From Acinetobacter schindleri CIP 107287 (GTDB lineage Bacteria > Pseudomonadota > Gammaproteobacteria > Pseudomonadales > Moraxellaceae), in assembly GCF_000368625.1 (NCBI RefSeq), contig NZ_KB849574.1, positions 496,001-560,000 on the forward strand: a stretch of 64,000 bases of DNA, in the 5' to 3' direction. The notes beneath the pieces were generated by a model. It ran no database searches. It was not told where the DNA came from and saw only the letters and a program-made list of their open reading frames with translations. The position numbers and the translations under genes are program-made. Numbering within the stretch: position 1 is the stretch's first letter; the number at the start of each line of letters is the position of its first letter. Positions 28,638 to 38,753 of this stretch are shown piece after piece.

Positions 28638-30665
28638 TTAGATCAATAGGCTACGAATATCTTTTAACAATTTGCTTAACTTATTGGTGAAGCGTGCCGC
28701 ATCTGCACCATTAATCACACGATGATCGTATGACAATGACAATGGAAGCATTAAGCGTGGATCAAAGCCCTCACCATTCCAAACCGGTTGCATGGTCGCA
28801 GGTGAAATACCCAGGATTGCAACTTGTGGCCAGTTCACAAGTGGGGTAAACGCTGTACCACCAATTGCTCCAAGACTTGAAATCGTGAAGTTCGCACCTT
28901 GCAGATCTTTCGGCGAAAGTTTCTTATCACGTGCTTTTTGACCCAGTTCACCCAATTCTTTCGAAATTTGCTTAATGGATTTTTGATCTGGATTACGCAG
29001 TACAGGAACCGTCAAACCATCTGGTGTTGCGACTGCAATTCCCATATGGATTTCGTTACGCAACAGGACTGACTTACCGTCATCTGCCAAATGACCTGCA
29101 AATTCACGCTCTTCTTTCAGCAGGTGTGCTACTGCCTTGATAATGAATGACATAATGGTCAGGCTTAGGCCTTCTTTCTTAAAGTTGCCTTTAAGTTCAT
29201 TACGCCATGCTTCAAGTTCAGTAATATCGGCCAAGTCGAACTGTGTCACTTGCGGGATGTAATTATTGAGAGACAACTGCGGAATAGAAACCTGCTGCAA
29301 ACGGGTCAAGGCTTTCTCTTCCACGCCACCAAATGCATCGAAGCTTGGTAGTTTTGGCAAGCTTACGGGTGCAGCTGCGGCTGGCGCAACTGCAGCAGGT
29401 GCCGGCGCAGTCAGACGTGTTTTCACATATGCAAACAGATCTTCTTTCATCAGGCGCGCATGCGGACCAGATGCTTTGACTTCAGCAAGTACCACACCCA
29501 GCTCACGTGCAAGCTTACGAACTGCGGGACCAGCATAGACTTTGGCATTGGCAGCGTTCTGCTCTTTGGTGAGCTTGTCTGCATTTTGCGTTTCAGGTGC
29601 AGTAGTCTCAGCTTTTGGCACTGCAGCTGGTGCAGGTGCAGCTTTAACTGCTGGCACTTCTGCTTTGGGAGCCGGAGCTGTCGCAGGTGCTGCCTGCCCT
29701 GCAGCTTCAATCGTAATCAGAGCAATGCCTTCAGAAACGTTCTGGCCGAGCTCGACATGAATTGACTTGATCACACCTGCAGTCGTGCTTGGCACTTCGA
29801 CAGTCGCCTTATCCGATTCCACCACGATGATACTTTGGTCTTTCTCAACCTTGTCACCGACCTGTACCAGAATTTCTGCTACAGCAGCTTTGTCGACACC
29901 CAAGTCAGGTACTTTCACTTCCACATCACCCGCAGGCGCTGCGGGTGCCTGTGTAACTGTTTCAGCTTTGGCTTCAGGTGCTGCTGGTGCAGAAGCCTGT
30001 TCAGCCGACTCAGGAGCTGCTTGCTGAGCCGGTGCTGAAGCCGCAGTTTTCACTGTCAGAATAACCACACCTTCTTTAACGGTGTCGCCTTCCTTAATTT
30101 GAATAGCTTCTACTGTGCCATCGACGGTGCTTGGAACTTCAACAGTCGCTTTATCAGACTCTACGACCACGATGCTTTGATCAACCGTGATTTCATCACC
30201 GACCTGTACCAGAATTTCACCCACCAGTGCTTTTTCTACACCGATATCTGGCACTTTCACTTCAACAGTCGCAGATGCAGTACTATTAGCAGCAGGTGCC
30301 TGGCTTTGTTTAGCCGCAGTGCCCGGCTGATGTGAAGCCACTTCCTGGAGGATTTCATCATCAGGTAATGAAGTCGGGGTATTTTCCGAAGTTTTATCAG
30401 ACACATCAGCTTGCTGGGTTTCTACAGCATTGGCATCGTCTTCAGCCTCTAATTCAATAAGTACTGCACCTTCAGATACTTCATCACCCTGATTAACCAG
30501 AATGCTTTTTACCACGCCTGCTGAAGTGCTAGGCACTTCAACAGAGGCTTTGTCAGATTCCAGCAGTACAATACTTTCATCGATGGCAATGGTATCACCC
30601 ACTTTCACCAGAATTTCAGCAACTGTTGCCTTATCTACACCAATATCAGGAGTCGTAATTTGCAT
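28638..30665 (-). CDS. aceF: Pyruvate dehydrogenase complex E2, dihydrolipoamide acetyltransferase
   Basis: The product is 675 residues. Three lipoyl domains each carry the lipoylated Lys in ESDK(A/T)(S/T)VEVPS (first about Lys39), separated by Ala/Pro-rich linkers. A peripheral-subunit-binding domain (VRKLARELGV) and the catalytic domain follow, ending in the active-site SLSYDHRVINGADAARF. It transfers the acetyl group to CoA in the PDH complex. It starts 2 nt after aceE, so the two are one operon. E3 (lpd) is not in the window. Confidence 0.97.
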   Translation of the reverse strand: MQITTPDIGVDKATVAEILVKVGDTIAIDESIVLLESDKASVEVPSTSAGVVKSILVNQGDEVSEGAVLIELEAEDDANAVETQQADVSDKTSENTPTSLPDDEILQEVASHQPGTAAKQSQAPAANSTASATVEVKVPDIGVEKALVGEILVQVGDEITVDQSIVVVESDKATVEVPSTVDGTVEAIQIKEGDTVKEGVVILTVKTAASAPAQQAAPESAEQASAPAAPEAKAETVTQAPAAPAGDVEVKVPDLGVDKAAVAEILVQVGDKVEKDQSIIVVESDKATVEVPSTTAGVIKSIHVELGQNVSEGIALITIEAAGQAAPATAPAPKAEVPAVKAAPAPAAVPKAETTAPETQNADKLTKEQNAANAKVYAGPAVRKLARELGVVLAEVKASGPHARLMKEDLFAYVKTRLTAPAPAAVAPAAAAPVSLPKLPSFDAFGGVEEKALTRLQQVSIPQLSLNNYIPQVTQFDLADITELEAWRNELKGNFKKEGLSLTIMSFIIKAVAHLLKEEREFAGHLADDGKSVLLRNEIHMGIAVATPDGLTVPVLRNPDQKSIKQISKELGELGQKARDKKLSPKDLQGANFTISSLGAIGGTAFTPLVNWPQVAILGISPATMQPVWNGEGFDPRLMLPLSLSYDHRVINGADAARFTNKLSKLLKDIRSLLI

Positions 30666-30667
30666 GA

Positions 30668-33370
30668 TTAGTTCTCCTCCTTATAGTCAGCAACAGCGTG
30701 TAGTTCAGGCGTTGCTTGTGGCGCCCATGCAACTGGACGGTCGGTATCCAGCTCGAAGCTAGAAATCGCATCTTTCACTAGACGAGCATCTACTTCACCT
30801 TCGTCAGCCAGTTTCTTCAATGTAGCAACCACAATATGAGCAGCATCTACACCGAAGTAGCTACGAAGTTTAGCACGTGTATCGGAACGGCCATAACCAT
30901 CAGTACCTAATGCAACGAATGGGCGATTGTCTGGAAGGTAGGCACGGATTTGCTCACTATACGCACGCATATGGTCTGTTGCAGAAACTACAATACCGTT
31001 TGTGCCACGTAATTGCTGAGCAACCCAAGACTCTTTCACCTCTTCAGCTAATGGATGTAAACGGTTGTACTCTTCACACGCCATACCATCACGTGCCAGC
31101 TCATTGAAACTGGTTACGCTGTATACGTTTGAATGGATTTGATATTCTTCACGCAGGATCTTCGCAGCTTTGATCACTTCACGCAGAATCACACCTGAAC
31201 CAAGCAACTGGACAGTAGCTTTCTCGTCTTCTTCCAGCAGATACATACCACGTTTGATGCCTTCTTCAACACCTTGTGGCATTGCAGGATGCTCGTAGTT
31301 TTCGTTCATTACGGTTAAGTAGTAGAACACACGCTCTTGATTCACGTACATACGCTTCAAGCCATCGTGAACAATCACGGCAAGCTCATAACCAAAGCAA
31401 GGATCATAAGAAATACAGTTTGGAATCGTATTCGCAAGAATATGCGAGTGACCATCCTGGTGCTGTAAACCTTCACCATTCAATGTAGTACGACCCGCTG
31501 TGGCACCCAGCAAGAAGCCTTGTGCTTGCGCATCACCTGCTGCCCATGCAATGTCACCAATACGCTGGAAACCAAACATAGAGTAGTACATGTACATTGG
31601 AATCATTGGCAGGTTATTGGTTGAATAACTGGTTGCCAATGCAGCCCAGGCACTCATCGCACCCGCTTCGTTAATCCCTTCTTGAAGCATGTGACCGTCT
31701 TTTGCTTCACGGTAATGCATCAATTGTTCCTGGTCTTCAGGCGTGTATTTTTGACCATGTGCAGCATAAATACCGAGCTGACGGAACATACCTTCCAGAC
31801 CAAATGTACGTGCTTCATCTGGAACGATTGGAACCACGCGGTCTTTGATCGCTTTTTCTTTCAATAATGAAGAAATTAAACGGACCATCACCATGGTGGT
31901 TGATTGTTGCTTACCATTAGAACCTGCAAGTACTGCATCAAATACAGACAGTTCTGGAATCGCAAGCTGTTCGCTCTCCTTACGACGTGCAGGCAGGTAA
32001 CCACCAAGCGCCTCACGACGTGCCTTCATGTATTTCAATTCAGGCGAGTTTTCGCTTGGACGGTAGAATGGAACTTCTTCTAACTGCTCATCAGTAAATG
32101 GCAAGTTGAAACGGTTACGTACATATTTCAACGACTCAAGCTGCATTTTCTTGATTTGGTGAGTCTTATTCACCGCTTCAATTTCTTCAGACAGGCCATA
32201 TCCTTTCACTGTTTTCGCCAAGATGACGGTTGGCTGACCTGTGGATTTCATTGCCTCTGCATAGGCTGCATATACTTTGAACGGGTCGTGGCCACCGCGG
32301 TTCAAGTTATCGATGTCTTCATCGCTTAAACCTTTAACCAGCTCTTCAGCTTCTGGGTATTTACCAAAGAAGTGCGCACGTGTATAAGCACCACCTTTTA
32401 CTTGGTAACGTTGGTAATCACCATCTACCGCTTCTTCCATAATTGCTTTTAGAGCGCCAGTTTCATCTTTGGCAAGCAATGGATCCCAATGACGGCCCCA
32501 AACGACTTTAATGACGCGCCAGCCTGCACCACGGAATAGCGACTCAAGTTCCTGAATGATCTTGCCGTTACCACGTACCGGGCCATCAAGACGCTGTAGG
32601 TTACAGTTGACTACCCAAATCAGGTTATCTAACTTTTCACGACCAGCCAGAGAGATTGCACCGGTACTTTCTGGCTCATCCATCTCGCCGTCGCCCAGGT
32701 AGGCCCAGACTTTACGATCTTCTTCCTTGATCAAGCCACGGTTCATCAAATACTTTTGAATGTGTGCCTGGTAGATCGACATAATTGGACCCAGACCCAT
32801 CGATACAGTCGGGAACTGCCAGTAATCCGGCATCAAATATGGATGTGGATAAGAAGGTAAGCCAACGCCATCTACTTCACGACGGAAGTTATTTAAATGG
32901 TCTTCCGTTAAACGGCCTTCCAGAAATGAACGTGCATAGATACCCGGAGCACAGTGACCTTGATAATAGATCATATCACCGCCGAAGCTGTCGCTATTGG
33001 CACGGAAGAAGTGGTTAAAGCCTACATCATATAATGTTGCGGATGATGCAAAACTGGCCAAGTGGCCACCTAGATCATCGCCAGTTTTGTTCGCGCGAAG
33101 AACCATCGCCAGTGCATTCCAGCGGATCAGCGCACGAATACGGCGCTCCATGTCCTGGTCACCCGGCATAGGTGGTTGTTCTTCAACAGAAATCGTGTTT
33201 AAGTAAGGAGTATTTAAACGCTGAATGGGAACATGCTTAGCAATCGCGCGCTGATAAAGTTTCTCTAATAAGAAAGCTGCACGCTCAGTGCCCATGTGTT
33301 GCAAAACAGAGTCAAAAGCGTCTTGCCATTCTTGAGTTTCTTGCGCGTCTGTATCGCCATAAAACGCCAT
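30668..33370 (-). CDS. aceE: Pyruvate dehydrogenase E1 component (homodimeric)
   Basis: The product is 900 residues, the size of the homodimeric AceE type. It decarboxylates pyruvate with thiamine diphosphate. Visible: the ThDP motif GDGEMDEPES...NLIWVVNCNLQRLDG, GHCAPGIYARSFLEGR, and the C-terminal VALGTDGYGRSDTR. It is the first gene of the aceEF operon. Upstream a 21-bp inverted repeat (33465-33485) is a candidate control site. Confidence 0.97.
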   Translation of the reverse strand: MAFYGDTDAQETQEWQDAFDSVLQHMGTERAAFLLEKLYQRAIAKHVPIQRLNTPYLNTISVEEQPPMPGDQDMERRIRALIRWNALAMVLRANKTGDDLGGHLASFASSATLYDVGFNHFFRANSDSFGGDMIYYQGHCAPGIYARSFLEGRLTEDHLNNFRREVDGVGLPSYPHPYLMPDYWQFPTVSMGLGPIMSIYQAHIQKYLMNRGLIKEEDRKVWAYLGDGEMDEPESTGAISLAGREKLDNLIWVVNCNLQRLDGPVRGNGKIIQELESLFRGAGWRVIKVVWGRHWDPLLAKDETGALKAIMEEAVDGDYQRYQVKGGAYTRAHFFGKYPEAEELVKGLSDEDIDNLNRGGHDPFKVYAAYAEAMKSTGQPTVILAKTVKGYGLSEEIEAVNKTHQIKKMQLESLKYVRNRFNLPFTDEQLEEVPFYRPSENSPELKYMKARREALGGYLPARRKESEQLAIPELSVFDAVLAGSNGKQQSTTMVMVRLISSLLKEKAIKDRVVPIVPDEARTFGLEGMFRQLGIYAAHGQKYTPEDQEQLMHYREAKDGHMLQEGINEAGAMSAWAALATSYSTNNLPMIPMYMYYSMFGFQRIGDIAWAAGDAQAQGFLLGATAGRTTLNGEGLQHQDGHSHILANTIPNCISYDPCFGYELAVIVHDGLKRMYVNQERVFYYLTVMNENYEHPAMPQGVEEGIKRGMYLLEEDEKATVQLLGSGVILREVIKAAKILREEYQIHSNVYSVTSFNELARDGMACEEYNRLHPLAEEVKESWVAQQLRGTNGIVVSATDHMRAYSEQIRAYLPDNRPFVALGTDGYGRSDTRAKLRSYFGVDAAHIVVATLKKLADEGEVDARLVKDAISSFELDTDRPVAWAPQATPELHAVADYKEEN

Positions 33371-33464
33371 AATCTACTGTTCCTAAAGATCTACATTAAT
33401 CGTTTATATGTATCATATTTAGGGCAGTGACAGGTATCGCCCACGCTGAATGCGCGAATGCTGG

Positions 33465-33485
33465 GGTATTTAGCAGCTAAATACC
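33465..33485 (-). promoter_or_regulatory. Candidate operator upstream of aceEF
   Basis: GGTATTTAGC and GCTAAATACC are perfect inverted 10-mers around a single A, 95 nt before the aceE start. The symmetry fits a dimeric repressor. It does not match the E. coli PdhR consensus in detail. Confidence 0.5.
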
Positions 33486-33584
33486 TGTTGATCATTTATT
33501 ACACAAAGATACAAATCTGAGTCAGTAAAGAATCAAAATTATACATTGCTCATATTTTTTAGTGATAAATTAAGACCTGAAAGC

Positions 33585-33632
33585 AATAAATCTCCAGTTT
33601 CTCTCATTTTAGAAAGAGACCAGAGATTTATT
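33585..33632 (-). terminator. Long hairpin downstream of the M23 gene
   Basis: Perfect arms AATAAATCTC (33585-33594) and GAGATTTATT (33623-33632) continue inward, after a CA/CA internal loop, as a further stem of about 8 pairs. It lies 70 nt after the M23 stop and may end that transcript, though no clear T run follows. Confidence 0.4.
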
Positions 33633-33701
33633 ACTTTTAAATATGGATGTGCTTTTTCTGTAGGTGTTATGTACAGGGTAGCTTAAATGACCTGACAGGC
33701 C

Positions 33702-34400
33702 TTATGGCAGCATGGCAAGATAAGTCGAAGGATTCTTGCGCTGACCGTCTTTTACTACTTCATAGTGTAAATGCGGGCCTGTACAGCGACCTGTACATCC
33801 TACGTTTGCAATGTGCTCACCTGCTTCTACGCGATCACCCACACGTGCAATCAGTCGTGAAGCATGTGCATAACGAGTCAGGTAACCATTACCGTGGTTA
33901 ATTTCCACGTATTGGCCATAACCTGTACCCCAACCTGACTTGGTCACAATACCAGGACCCGTCGCATAGATCGGTGTACCGCTTGGTGCAGACATATCCA
34001 GACCAGAATGGTTTTCAGCGCGACCATTCATGGTACGACCACCAAAGTCAGAGCTGACACGTTTCAGGTTTGGCAGAGGATGTGCAACTAACCAGGAATA
34101 TGGAGAAGATGAAAAACTTGAAGAAGATTTAGATGTAGACTTAGAAGCGCCGTATTTTTTCTCAATCGTTGCATTGTTGAGCTCAACTGGCTTCTCACGG
34201 AGCTGAACGCTTAATTTGGTTTCAGCAGGAATATAAACATCATCTGATTGTGTATATGCGCCCTGTGCTAAAGTCCGTGTAAGCTGCTCAAGACGATCGA
34301 CGGAGCCACTTTCCTGATTTAGATCCACTAAATCTGCGAATGCTACAGAAGCAGCTGAACTCGCCAGGGAAAATGCCAACAAAATACGTCGCAAATGCAT
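33702..34400 (-). CDS. M23-family metallopeptidase (LytM-type), periplasmic
   Basis: The product is 232 residues from the ATG at 34400 (ribosome-binding site AGAGAGG). A Sec signal peptide ends SVAFA. A Ser-rich linker (about 118-135) leads to the peptidase domain with the zinc ligands in HSGLD and HLHYEV and the typical GYLTRYAHAS and GCTGRCTGPH. All zinc-binding residues are present, so it is probably an active endopeptidase acting on peptidoglycan cross-links. The same gene lies beside lpxC and dciA in Pseudomonas. It is divergent from dciA. Confidence 0.92.
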   Translation of the reverse strand: MHLRRILLAFSLASSAASVAFADLVDLNQESGSVDRLEQLTRTLAQGAYTQSDDVYIPAETKLSVQLREKPVELNNATIEKKYGASKSTSKSSSSFSSSPYSWLVAHPLPNLKRVSSDFGGRTMNGRAENHSGLDMSAPSGTPIYATGPGIVTKSGWGTGYGQYVEINHGNGYLTRYAHASRLIARVGDRVEAGEHIANVGCTGRCTGPHLHYEVVKDGQRKNPSTYLAMLP

Positions 34401-34508
34401 AAAAAACCTCTCTAAAACTGTTTTAATCGAGTTCCTTGGGTGATCTCTTCCTTGATATCTACCGAAAAGAGCGCATAAGATTAAGGCATAATCATGTAGG
34501 AATGATGT

Positions 34509-34949
34509 ATGTCTGAACCTGTCAACGTTTTTCAACAAACAAGAAAACACATAAAAACAGGAAACTTCTCGTTTCTCTCATCACAAGTTGCTGCATGGCA
34601 GAAACTTACAAAACTCATTCAACCTTTGTTGCCCCAACCGGAACATTGGCAGGTTGTCTGCTATCAAAATGGTGTGTTAACGCTTACTGGTGAAAACCAG
34701 GCCATGATTTCTCAATTGGCCTACTTACAGAAGCAATACGTTTCACAACTCTCTCAAATTAGCGAATTAAAGGACTTAACCAAACTGCAAGTGTGTTTAC
34801 GAAATCCATCCAAAACACCTTTGATTACAGAAAAATCCGAAAGAGCCTTAAGCCCAGAAACACAGGATATGCTCCGTAGTGCTGCTGACTTTATAAGCGA
34901 CCCTAAGCTTAGCCAAGCTTTACTACGTTTGGCAAGCAATAAAAAATAA
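34509..34949 (+). CDS. dciA: DciA-like DUF721 protein
   Basis: The product is 146 residues. The N-terminal KH-like DUF721 domain (about 15-95) has LTKLIQPLLPQPEHWQVVCYQNGVLTLTGENQAMISQL, typical of DciA, the helicase-loading partner of DnaB in bacteria lacking DnaC/DnaI. The C-terminal part is short and helical. Its place between lpxC and the M23 peptidase is conserved in pseudomonads and Acinetobacter. The ribosome-binding site is AGGAATGA. Confidence 0.82.
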   Translation: MSEPVNVFQQTRKHIKTGNFSFLSSQVAAWQKLTKLIQPLLPQPEHWQVVCYQNGVLTLTGENQAMISQLAYLQKQYVSQLSQISELKDLTKLQVCLRNPSKTPLITEKSERALSPETQDMLRSAADFISDPKLSQALLRLASNKK

Positions 34950-35047
34950 CATACAAATCAAATTATGTTGATTTACAATGTAAATTGCGAGAACCAGTTC
35001 TCATTCTACATTGTTATAATATAACATACACACTAAAAGACAATGAC

Positions 35048-35950
35048 TTATGTCACATTCACATAAGGAATTGGACAAGTTTCAATGTCATCAAATGTTA
35101 CAATTTCATAGCTATCCGGATCACTGCTGACATTACGCAAAAGCTGGTTATTTAAGGCATGTCCAGACTTGTAACCGTCGAATTTAGCGATAATCTGGTG
35201 ACCCATCAGATATAAGTCACCGACAGCATCCAAAATCTTGTGACGCACAAATTCATCTGAAAAACGTAACCCTTCTTCATTGACTACCCCAGTTTCATCC
35301 ACGCCAATCGCGTTTTCCAGACTTGCACCAAGTGCCAGATTATTGGCTTTGAGATAGTCCAAATCTTTCATAAAGCCAAAGGTACGTGCTTCACTGACTT
35401 CATATACAAAGGTTTCAGTAGAGAAGTCGATGGTGGCAGACTGATATTCTTTCTTGAAAGCAGGATGATCAAAGTCGATGGTGAAGTTAAGCTGAAAGCC
35501 TTCATGCGGGCTAAAAGCCGCACGCTTATCATCAATAAGCGCTTCTACAGGTTTGATGATTTTAATAAATTTCTTTGCTGCCTGTAGCTCCTGAAGTCCA
35601 CCCTGCATCAGTAGATAGATAAATGGACCGGCACTGCCGTCCATGATGGGCACTTCAGAAGCTGATACTTCAATAATCAGGTTATCGATGCCCAGACCGG
35701 CAATAGCACTCATGACATGCTCAATAGTACCCACTTTGGCATTTTCCTGAACCAGATTCGAGCACATGAAGGCTTCCTGGATCAGCATGGCATTGGCGGG
35801 TATATCAACCGGTGGATTCAGATCGATGCGTCGAAATACAATTCCCCCATCGGCATGGTGTGGCACGAAGTTAATCATGACTTTCTGCCCACTATGAAGA
35901 CCGATACCGCTCGCTTTCACGACACGTTTCAGGGTACGCTGTTTCAACAT
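35048..35950 (-). CDS. lpxC: UDP-3-O-acyl-N-acetylglucosamine deacetylase
   Basis: The product is 300 residues, the first committed enzyme of lipid A synthesis, zinc-dependent. Visible: [25 protein letters not shown] (zinc His), [38 protein letters not shown] (zinc His and Asp) and GHALNNQL. It is the last gene of the division/envelope cluster and follows a terminator after ftsZ, so it is probably transcribed separately. Confidence 0.97.
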   Translation of the reverse strand: MLKQRTLKRVVKASGIGLHSGQKVMINFVPHHADGGIVFRRIDLNPPVDIPANAMLIQEAFMCSNLVQENAKVGTIEHVMSAIAGLGIDNLIIEVSASEVPIMDGSAGPFIYLLMQGGLQELQAAKKFIKIIKPVEALIDDKRAAFSPHEGFQLNFTIDFDHPAFKKEYQSATIDFSTETFVYEVSEARTFGFMKDLDYLKANNLALGASLENAIGVDETGVVNEEGLRFSDEFVRHKILDAVGDLYLMGHQIIAKFDGYKSGHALNNQLLRNVSSDPDSYEIVTFDDIETCPIPYVNVT

Positions 35951-36016
35951 GCTTTTATCATCTGTTCATCAACAAAACCGCTATACGTTAGCATATTTAG
36001 CCATTGATAAAAAACA

Positions 36017-36044
36017 AAAAGGTGGCCTTACAGCCACCTTTTCT
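36017..36044 (-). terminator. Terminator of ftsZ
   Basis: AAAAGGTGGC (36017-36026) and GCCACCTTTT (36033-36042) pair around 6 nt; on the minus strand TTTTTGTTTT follows. Confidence 0.9.
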
Positions 36045-36076
36045 GTTGAATCATCGTAAAAACATATTGTTACATA

Positions 36077-37264
36077 TTACTTACGTTGTTGATTTTTAAG
36101 ATAATCCTGAATACTCATTGGCGTTGGACGTGGGCTTGAAACAGAGGCAGCCGGCGTCGCTGCCGCACCTGTACCAGTTTGTTGACGCTGAATCGCTGGC
36201 ACATCATCTTCATCTACTGCAGCCGGGGCTGTTGCAGGACGTGACTGCTGTACATTGGTACGTTTCGCAGGCTCAGCAGCATCTGCCGAGTTACGGGTCA
36301 GACCTGTTGCGATTACAGTTACGCTAATTTCATCACGCGCATCTGGATCGAATACGGTACCATAGAAGACTTGACCTTCGTCCAGATCCACGATCTGGTT
36401 CACAACATCGGTAATTTCTTCAATTTCACCGAAGGTTACATCATCACCACCAGTCACGTTAATCAGGATACCTTTGGCATTCATGATAGTGACGTTATCC
36501 AGTAATGGGCTGCGAATTGCCTGTTCAGCTGCCTGGCGTGCACGGTTTTCACCACGACCAAGACCTACACCCATCATGGCATAACCACGTGTGCTCATCG
36601 CTGTTTTCAGATCGGCGAAGTCAAGGTTGATATGACCTGGACGTACCACAAGATCAAAGATACTGCGTACTGCATTTAACAGAACGTCATCTGCCTTCTT
36701 GTAAGCATCTTTCATCGAGATGTCACGGAATACTTTCAGCAGGCGCTGGTTTGGAATGATGATCAGGGAATCCACGTGCTGTTCCAGGGCTTGAATACCT
36801 TTCTCAGCGGACTGTAAACGGCGTTTACCTTCAAAGTTGAATGGCGTAGTAACGACACCAACTGTCAGGATACCCATTTCTTTAGCAATTTCTGCAACCA
36901 CTGGTGCCGCACCGGTACCTGTACCGCCGCCCATACCAGCAGTCACGAATACCATATCTGTGCCTTCAAGATGCTGGCGGATCAGTTCACGGCTTTCTTC
37001 TGCTGCCGCTTGACCGACTTGTGGGTTTGCACCTGCACCTAGACCACGGGTACTTTGTTCGCCCAGCTGAATTTTAAATTCAGCTTCCATGCGATCCAGT
37101 GCCTGTTTGTCAGTATTGGCACAGACAAATTTTACACCCTGGATGTCTGATTGCAGCATATGCTGTACAGCATTACCACCCGCACCCCCTACACCAAACA
37201 CAGTGAAACGGGCTTGACCAATGCTATCGTCTTGATCGTCTTCAAAAAATTCAAATGAGGCCAT
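36077..37264 (-). CDS. ftsZ: Cell division protein FtsZ
   Basis: The product is 395 residues, a tubulin-like GTPase that forms the division ring. The signature [10 protein letters not shown] (about 107-116), GGNAVQHML near the N terminus and [11 protein letters not shown] are visible. After the core, a long Ala/Pro/Gln linker (about 318-380) leads to the C-terminal peptide [12 protein letters not shown] that binds FtsA and ZipA. It follows ftsA in the usual order, 160 nt apart. Confidence 0.98.
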   Translation of the reverse strand: MASFEFFEDDQDDSIGQARFTVFGVGGAGGNAVQHMLQSDIQGVKFVCANTDKQALDRMEAEFKIQLGEQSTRGLGAGANPQVGQAAAEESRELIRQHLEGTDMVFVTAGMGGGTGTGAAPVVAEIAKEMGILTVGVVTTPFNFEGKRRLQSAEKGIQALEQHVDSLIIIPNQRLLKVFRDISMKDAYKKADDVLLNAVRSIFDLVVRPGHINLDFADLKTAMSTRGYAMMGVGLGRGENRARQAAEQAIRSPLLDNVTIMNAKGILINVTGGDDVTFGEIEEITDVVNQIVDLDEGQVFYGTVFDPDARDEISVTVIATGLTRNSADAAEPAKRTNVQQSRPATAPAAVDEDDVPAIQRQQTGTGAAATPAASVSSPRPTPMSIQDYLKNQQRK

Positions 37265-37424
37265 GACCTATAAAATTCCTAATTTAGTACTGGCAGTCAC
37301 TAAGCCCGTATACTGCCCTGATCTTAATAAAAAATTGTTTTTAAGAATGCTGCTCCACAACTCAGTTGTCAAGTGCAGGCATTTTTTACTACAACTTCTC
37401 AACAATATTCACAATAAATGTCGA

Positions 37425-38687
37425 CTAAAAAATTGACTTCAATGTTTCATTAAAGCCTGACCAAGCACGTTTAACGCGCTGAGTCACTGACAGTCTTTCA
37501 TTTTCTTCCGATTCTACGATGGTTTCCTGCGCGTCACTCTGGCTGAACATCAGCAGACCTGCAGCTGTAGCGTACTGCGAACGACGCAGCGCTGCCTGAT
37601 GTGCTTCATCTGCATGTACTGGCGCTGGCGGATTACCCAAATGCGCCGATATACCTAAAGTGCGGCGTACATAGCTGACCATACCTTCAATATGGCTGGC
37701 ATCACCCGTTAATACCACACCATGGTACAGCCCCTGCATTGCACCACTGTTTTCCAGTTCATCACGCACCAAGCCCAGAATTTCACTATAACGCGCAATA
37801 ATAATCTCGGTCAGTTCAATCCGGCTAATAGTCTGCGGACCATCAATACCCTGGAACTGAATCATATGGTCCGGTTTTACCACTTTCAGATCGACACAAC
37901 CATATAACAGCTTAATACGTTCAGCTTCTTCAGTGGTAGTCTGTAACACCGCTGCGATATCACGTGTTACATGTTCTCCACCACGCTGAATGGTATGGGT
38001 AAGTGCCAGACGACCATCCAGATAAACTGCAAGATTTGTGGTTCCGGCACCGATGTCGACCAGACATACCCCATACTCTTTTTCATCTTTCAGCAAGCTG
38101 GCTTCAGCAGTGGCCAGACATGATACCACCATGCGCTCTACACCAATATTGGCACCTTTCAGGGCACGGTCAATATTCTGCATGGTGCTAATTGGCAACA
38201 TCATTAAATGATAATGCCCAGTCATGCTGTGCGCCGACATACGGATCGGATTCAATACCCATTCCGGTGCATCATCCAGCTCAAAACCTAGTGGAACTGC
38301 GCTAACCAGGTAATGATCTGAGATCTGATGACTGGCTTTGGCCAGTTCAAGCGCACGCACCACTTCACTGGTGGTAATTGTATGTTCTGTATTGTCAACT
38401 GAAGTACGGCCTGAAGCATAAAAGCTTTTCAGCTCCGCACTTGGAATTGAAATCCAGGCTGAATGTACACGGCATTCCGCCATGTCTTCCGCTTCTTGAA
38501 CGGCATTTTTTATTGCGGTAATGACTTTATCGAGACTTACAATTTTCCCTTTATTCATGCCTCGGTTACGAGCAGTCGCCATCCCAATGACCTGGATATT
38601 GTCTGGCGCATGTACCTTACCAATCAAAACTGAAACTTTGTGCGTCCCAATGTCAATCGCAACAACTGAGGGAACAGCTTCATTCAT
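37425..38687 (-). CDS. ftsA: Cell division protein FtsA
   Basis: The product is 420 residues, an actin-like membrane tether for FtsZ. Visible: AIDIGTHKVSVLIG (phosphate 1), VDIGAGTTNLAVY (phosphate 2), GVVLTGDASHIEGM (adenosine), and the C-terminal amphipathic helix RVKRAWSGFNETLKSIF that anchors it to the membrane. The stop codon is TAG, which shows that amber is a normal stop in this genome. Confidence 0.97.
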   Translation of the reverse strand: MNEAVPSVVAIDIGTHKVSVLIGKVHAPDNIQVIGMATARNRGMNKGKIVSLDKVITAIKNAVQEAEDMAECRVHSAWISIPSAELKSFYASGRTSVDNTEHTITTSEVVRALELAKASHQISDHYLVSAVPLGFELDDAPEWVLNPIRMSAHSMTGHYHLMMLPISTMQNIDRALKGANIGVERMVVSCLATAEASLLKDEKEYGVCLVDIGAGTTNLAVYLDGRLALTHTIQRGGEHVTRDIAAVLQTTTEEAERIKLLYGCVDLKVVKPDHMIQFQGIDGPQTISRIELTEIIIARYSEILGLVRDELENSGAMQGLYHGVVLTGDASHIEGMVSYVRRTLGISAHLGNPPAPVHADEAHQAALRRSQYATAAGLLMFSQSDAQETIVESEENERLSVTQRVKRAWSGFNETLKSIF

Positions 38688-38753
38688 TATTCGTTACTAC
38701 CATTACCTGTGTTTAATTTATGGCTCTAAGCCTCTATTTTTCAAAGCCGAACA

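Larger units (their letters stand above)
33371..33701. other. aceE upstream region
   Basis: This 331-nt region holds the aceE promoter, a 21-bp inverted repeat at 33465-33485 and a long hairpin at 33585-33632. I see no gene. Confidence 0.6.

Noticed and set aside
29460-30038. Plus-strand Ala/Ser/Cys-rich open frames opposite aceF
   Set aside because: They mirror the Ala/Pro-rich linkers of aceF on the other strand and have no independent support.
34401-34550. 50-codon extension of the M23 peptidase
   Set aside because: It overlaps the divergent dciA start; the signal peptide and ribosome-binding site fix the ATG at 34400.
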